From Membranipora membranacea (Eukaryota > Bryozoa > Gymnolaemata > Cheilostomatida > Membraniporidae): a stretch of DNA of 64,000 bases. Each line of letters starts with the position of its first letter. Position 1 is the stretch's first letter. Positions 60,598 to 64,000 of this stretch are shown in pieces. Made by a program: the position numbers and the translations under genes. The DNA lies in the NCBI GenBank assembly GCA_914767715.1, contig OU612067.1:28058162-28122161 (forward strand), read 5' to 3'. The notes beneath the pieces are model-generated. The model searched no databases. It was not told the DNA's origin and saw only the letters and a list, made by a program, of their open reading frames with translations.

Positions 60598-61429
60598 GTA
60601 AGTTAGACTCAAGTGGTATCAAAGTATTTGAACATAAAATGGTTTAAAAAGAGGCACGTAGCAGACAGAACTTTTATTATTATCACTTAATTTCATATCA
60701 TTGGAATGGGCAGAATGCAACTTAGGAGAATATATGACTTTTGCCTATTTTAGGACACAATATTTGTGGTATTTTTACAGTAACTACCACACAGTCAATT
60801 ATAGCTCACTAAGTATCATTGAATAGGAACAATTACTGCTGATGACAATACAACAGACACATAAGTTTATCTGTCATATTCAATCTTCTTTAGATTATAA
60901 TGTTTTCTGACAAGTTTGTACATACGAGGAAAAGATTTTGCAATTATTAAGCATTTAAAATAAAACATGTTTTGCTAAATTTACCTGTGCAAAAGTCTAG
61001 AATCTAAAACACTTGGTCAATAAATAACGGAAATAATATAATAATACAATGAATGAGTTCAATATTAGTTTTATCTCCAAGATAAGGGTGAGGGGATGTG
61101 TAGGTTATAGGTTAGGTTATAGGTTATAGTAGCAAACAGTTTTGTTTTCTATAAAATAGGTGAATGGCCTGAGTCTGCCTCACGATTAAATTACTGTGAC
61201 AATATAATACAATGAATGGGATCGATATAAGTATTATCTCCAGCATGAGCATCAATATGAATTTTGATGTAAATATTAAAATAAATATTTATATATTATA
61301 AAACCAATCATTATAATTGTGCTCATTCTATTACATAGGAATTGTTTCTCCTTGGACAATGTGCAACCGAACCATCTTATTTGATACTACATATCGTTAG
61401 TTTGATACATTGTGTGTATTTTTGTACAG
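60598..61429. other. Intron between E7 and E8
   Basis: The shortest inter-cassette interval (832 bases). It joins a truncated donor-side intron (to about 61030) to the acceptor-side intron. Near 61100-61130 GGTTATAGGTTAGGTTATAGG is a short local duplication. Ends TTTTTGTACAG. Confidence 0.65.
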
Positions 61430-61567
61430 TATATGCTCACTGACAAAGCTTGAGACATTAGATGTATCATATAACCAGCTACACTCTCTACCTGATCAGA
61501 TTGGGACGCTCACTTATCTGACGGTGTTAAATGTGAGCGGTAATAAGCTGCAGAGGCTGCCTGAATC
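61430..61567 (+). CDS. LRR cassette exon E8 (two 23-residue LRRs)
   Basis: 138 bases, TTTTTGTACAG to GTAAGTTAA. Its first base is T where all others have G; after a TC donor end the joined codon is still serine (TCT for TCG), but joined to E1 or E3 (TG) it would give Cys instead of Trp. Repeats: [20 protein letters not shown] and LTYLTVLNVSGNKLQRLPES. It is the last cassette in the window. The gene may continue beyond 64000. Confidence 0.9.
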
Positions 61568-63349
61568 GTAAGTTAAACTTAAGTGGTATCAAAGTATTTG
61601 AACATAAAAGCTTTTCAAAAAAGTCACATAGCTGACAGAACGTTTATTATTATCCCTCAATTTCATATCATTGAAATAGGCAGAATACAACTTAGGAGAA
61701 TATTCAACTTTTGCCTATTTTAGGACACAATATTTGTGGTATTTTTACAGTAATCACTACACAGTCACTTGGTCAATAAATAAAGGAAATAGAGATTTAT
61801 TCCATGAATTTGAAATGGAAACTTGATCCATGCAGCATCTCCTAAAAATAACAACCAATCACCATGATTCGTCCTTATTTTCCTTTTTGTAGTCATCAAG
61901 TGAATTTTCAGATCAATTGTGAAATATTGCCCGTTCAATTGAACATAAGTTTTGCATTTAATACAAGATAAAGACTAGCAAAGAGTGTTTGGAATAACGG
62001 CCGCCAATGGCTGATGATAAAAATCTTCTGTTTTTCTCTGCCACATTTTTGCTGCCCTTAGCATCAAACATAAAAAGCCACAGATGAATTCTAGGATGTA
62101 ATTTCCAGTTTGTTGGAGTCAGGCCTGGGGATATTACTATGTTATGTTATGTTATGTTATGGATTCTTAAGGCTAGGCCACATCATGCATGTGAATTCCC
62201 ACTAAATTTTGTACGTATAACAATTTGCCACACATTGCTGTCCGCAAAATGCTACGACTTCTACTTATGTTTAATTCCTAATTATTGCCACATAGGTTAA
62301 TAATTAGTATATTTTCATTGTCTGAACATTGTACAATAGAAGCTAACAAATTCCAGCAATCTTAACATTTCTCTAATGAAGATAAAGTGGTAGCATATTT
62401 GGCTGGTACAGCACTATGTTTTGATACCTCACAGGTGCCATATATGAAAAAGAGGGCAATGCCTAGCACTTCATTCAATTTTTACTGAGAAGTGATATAA
62501 TTTTTTTCAGGGTCACAATATTGCACAACTAGCGGAACTAGCTGCCAGACTATACATATCATTTCCTTCTGTCACAAGGAACACAAATGAACAATTGTTT
62601 TGTTTCTGTCATTGTCATATCTGCACAGCTCCCCCACACAGAAATATAGTTCTGGTTAATTTTTACAACACAGTACATTGATTACCATTTCATACTCTTG
62701 ACATACAGAGCTGTAAAATACCGTTGACAGGATGGGCAAATCGGGATAGCTGAACTAAAAGCAAAGAAATAAATCAACTTAATATCAATAACACAGATCA
62801 TGTGTTTTTTCTCATGTCAATTATTGCTGCATAATCAATCAACAGGCTGCAACTTCATCATTTGATTCAGGTATTAATTTGTACAACACATCAAAACATT
62901 TCAGTAACAGGTCATCATTCTTGAATAAAAATAAATCGAGTAAAAGTATTTTGGCAAAGAATACGACGCCGACATTTTGGTGAATACCGATTCACCCCAG
63001 CTGTGACAAATTAATTCTCAGTGATTGTATGTCGCTGGCTTCAAGATTGGCCTTCAAACGCAACTGTTGATCTCTAGATCGTGGGGATGGTCGGCCTTCA
63101 AATAGGATAAGTGTTGGTCTCCAAATCGTTCAATAAGGGTGTTTCACTCCACATGGTGTCCCAATGACACTCTTTCCACACTATCTACAACTATACAAAA
63201 CAAAATGTGAGTACAGACATGTAGGGTGGTAAACGGGGAAGCTGGAGGGTTTTTCAATATTCTGAGCTCCACTGTCACTTGATCAGAGGTAAAGCAGTGA
63301 AAGGAAAGTAATGACCTTTGCACCTCAATATGTATGTAGTGCGTTAGCC
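61568..63349. other. Intron/intergenic repeats after E8
   Basis: Shared with 35900-37620 and 17640-18560. The phrase ATGTT is repeated four times near 62140-62160, against two in the homologous place (about 36450). No exon found. Confidence 0.55.
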
Positions 63350-63434
63350 TGGCAAGCTATTGTACCTGGCCAGCTATTGTACCTGGCAAGCTATTGTACC
63401 TGGCCAGCTATTGTACCTGGCAAGCTTTTGAACC
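63350..63434. repeat. 17-bp minisatellite, 5 units
   Basis: Five units, two of them with TGGCCAGC in place of TGGCAAGC. This array is joined directly to GTGCGTTAGCC, sequence that in blocks A and B lies about 1.7-5 kb upstream of the array, so an internal deletion created this shorter version. Confidence 0.95.
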
Positions 63435-64000
63435 TGGCACACTTTTCACCAACACGGCAAACTTATCAGCTTTGTTCAAAACTCAAACGGCTACAATTTG
63501 TAAATGACACTCGCTCCCACTTTACATTCAAATAATTTTTAGTGAGTTGTGAAAAGACATCAAATGCCACATTGATCATTGTTGGTTAAATCAATCTCTC
63601 TATGCCTTTCACAATAAAGTCTCAGTCATAACTGATCACTTAAACTGAAGTTTTTTGGCAATATTACATCCAATTGTTTGCAATAATGGTGACTCAACTT
63701 TAATTGGCCAGTTTTTCTTACACCCTATCAACTTGTTCATGTTTTAAAGTATGGCTCAACACTTATTCAGGATAGTTGGGGGACATACCAATACCAGTTA
63801 CACAGGAATAAGTCAAGAATTTATGCGCATCCCCCTATATATTTTTGTAAGCAGCGGTGAACAGTGCGATTCCATAGTTCATATGGTAAAGAGTATACCT
63901 GTAGGGCTCTGCAAGCTAAAACACTAGGGTTGTTTGTGAAGGGAATAAACAGCACTTATGATTATGCTATCGTGGATTTATGTGCTGGCCCCTAGATATT
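63435..64000. other. Non-coding end of window
   Basis: Colinear with 20431-20812 joined to 21177-21700, without the 364-bp element. No gene seen. Confidence 0.55.

Overview
This is a stretch of eukaryotic, almost certainly animal (marine-invertebrate type), nuclear DNA. It is AT-rich, long introns dominate, exons have GT-AG boundaries, and it carries metazoan-type repeats: CR1/Jockey-like non-LTR retrotransposons, BEL/Pao LTR-retrotransposon remnants, tRNA-derived SINEs and terminal-inverted-repeat (TIR) elements with 8-bp target duplications. I cannot name the species.

The only host gene I can support lies on the + strand: a leucine-rich-repeat (LRR) gene or gene cluster made of repeated cassette exons. 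One 235-bp exon (2811-3045) leads into eight 138-bp exons (6128, 15435, 24995, 35520, 49927, 58488, 60460, 61430). Each 138-bp exon encodes exactly two 23-residue LRRs, and all are open, bounded by AG/GT and split in the same codon position, so any combination can be joined without a frameshift. Spliced in order they would give about 445 codons, open at both ends of the window. Differences between cassettes fall mostly on LRR strand positions and are almost all amino-acid changing, as expected of a diversifying recognition repertoire. No signal peptide, membrane segment or effector domain is visible here.

Layout: 1-2185 holds a SINE-like sequence and an ~845-bp tandem duplication. 3021-23326 (block A) is repeated as 24312-47370 (block B), each with one E1-type exon, one E2-type exon, a LINE C fragment, a LINE A copy fused to a LINE B fragment, and a shared series of non-coding repeats. 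From 47371 to 64000 are further part-copies of the same units with four more cassettes, the last three only 1-2 kb apart.

Mobile elements differ between the paralogous blocks, so one block often keeps the empty site of an insertion found in the other. This gives direct evidence for element ends and target duplications: two ~2.2-2.4 kb foldback elements (3527-5937, 39506-41673), two hAT-like elements carrying a tRNA-like pol III promoter (29859-30404, 47570-47983), a third TIR element with a tRNA-like segment (55828-56404), and a 364-bp TIR element in both orientations (20813-21176, 59340-59703). All retrotransposon coding regions are truncated or frameshifted.
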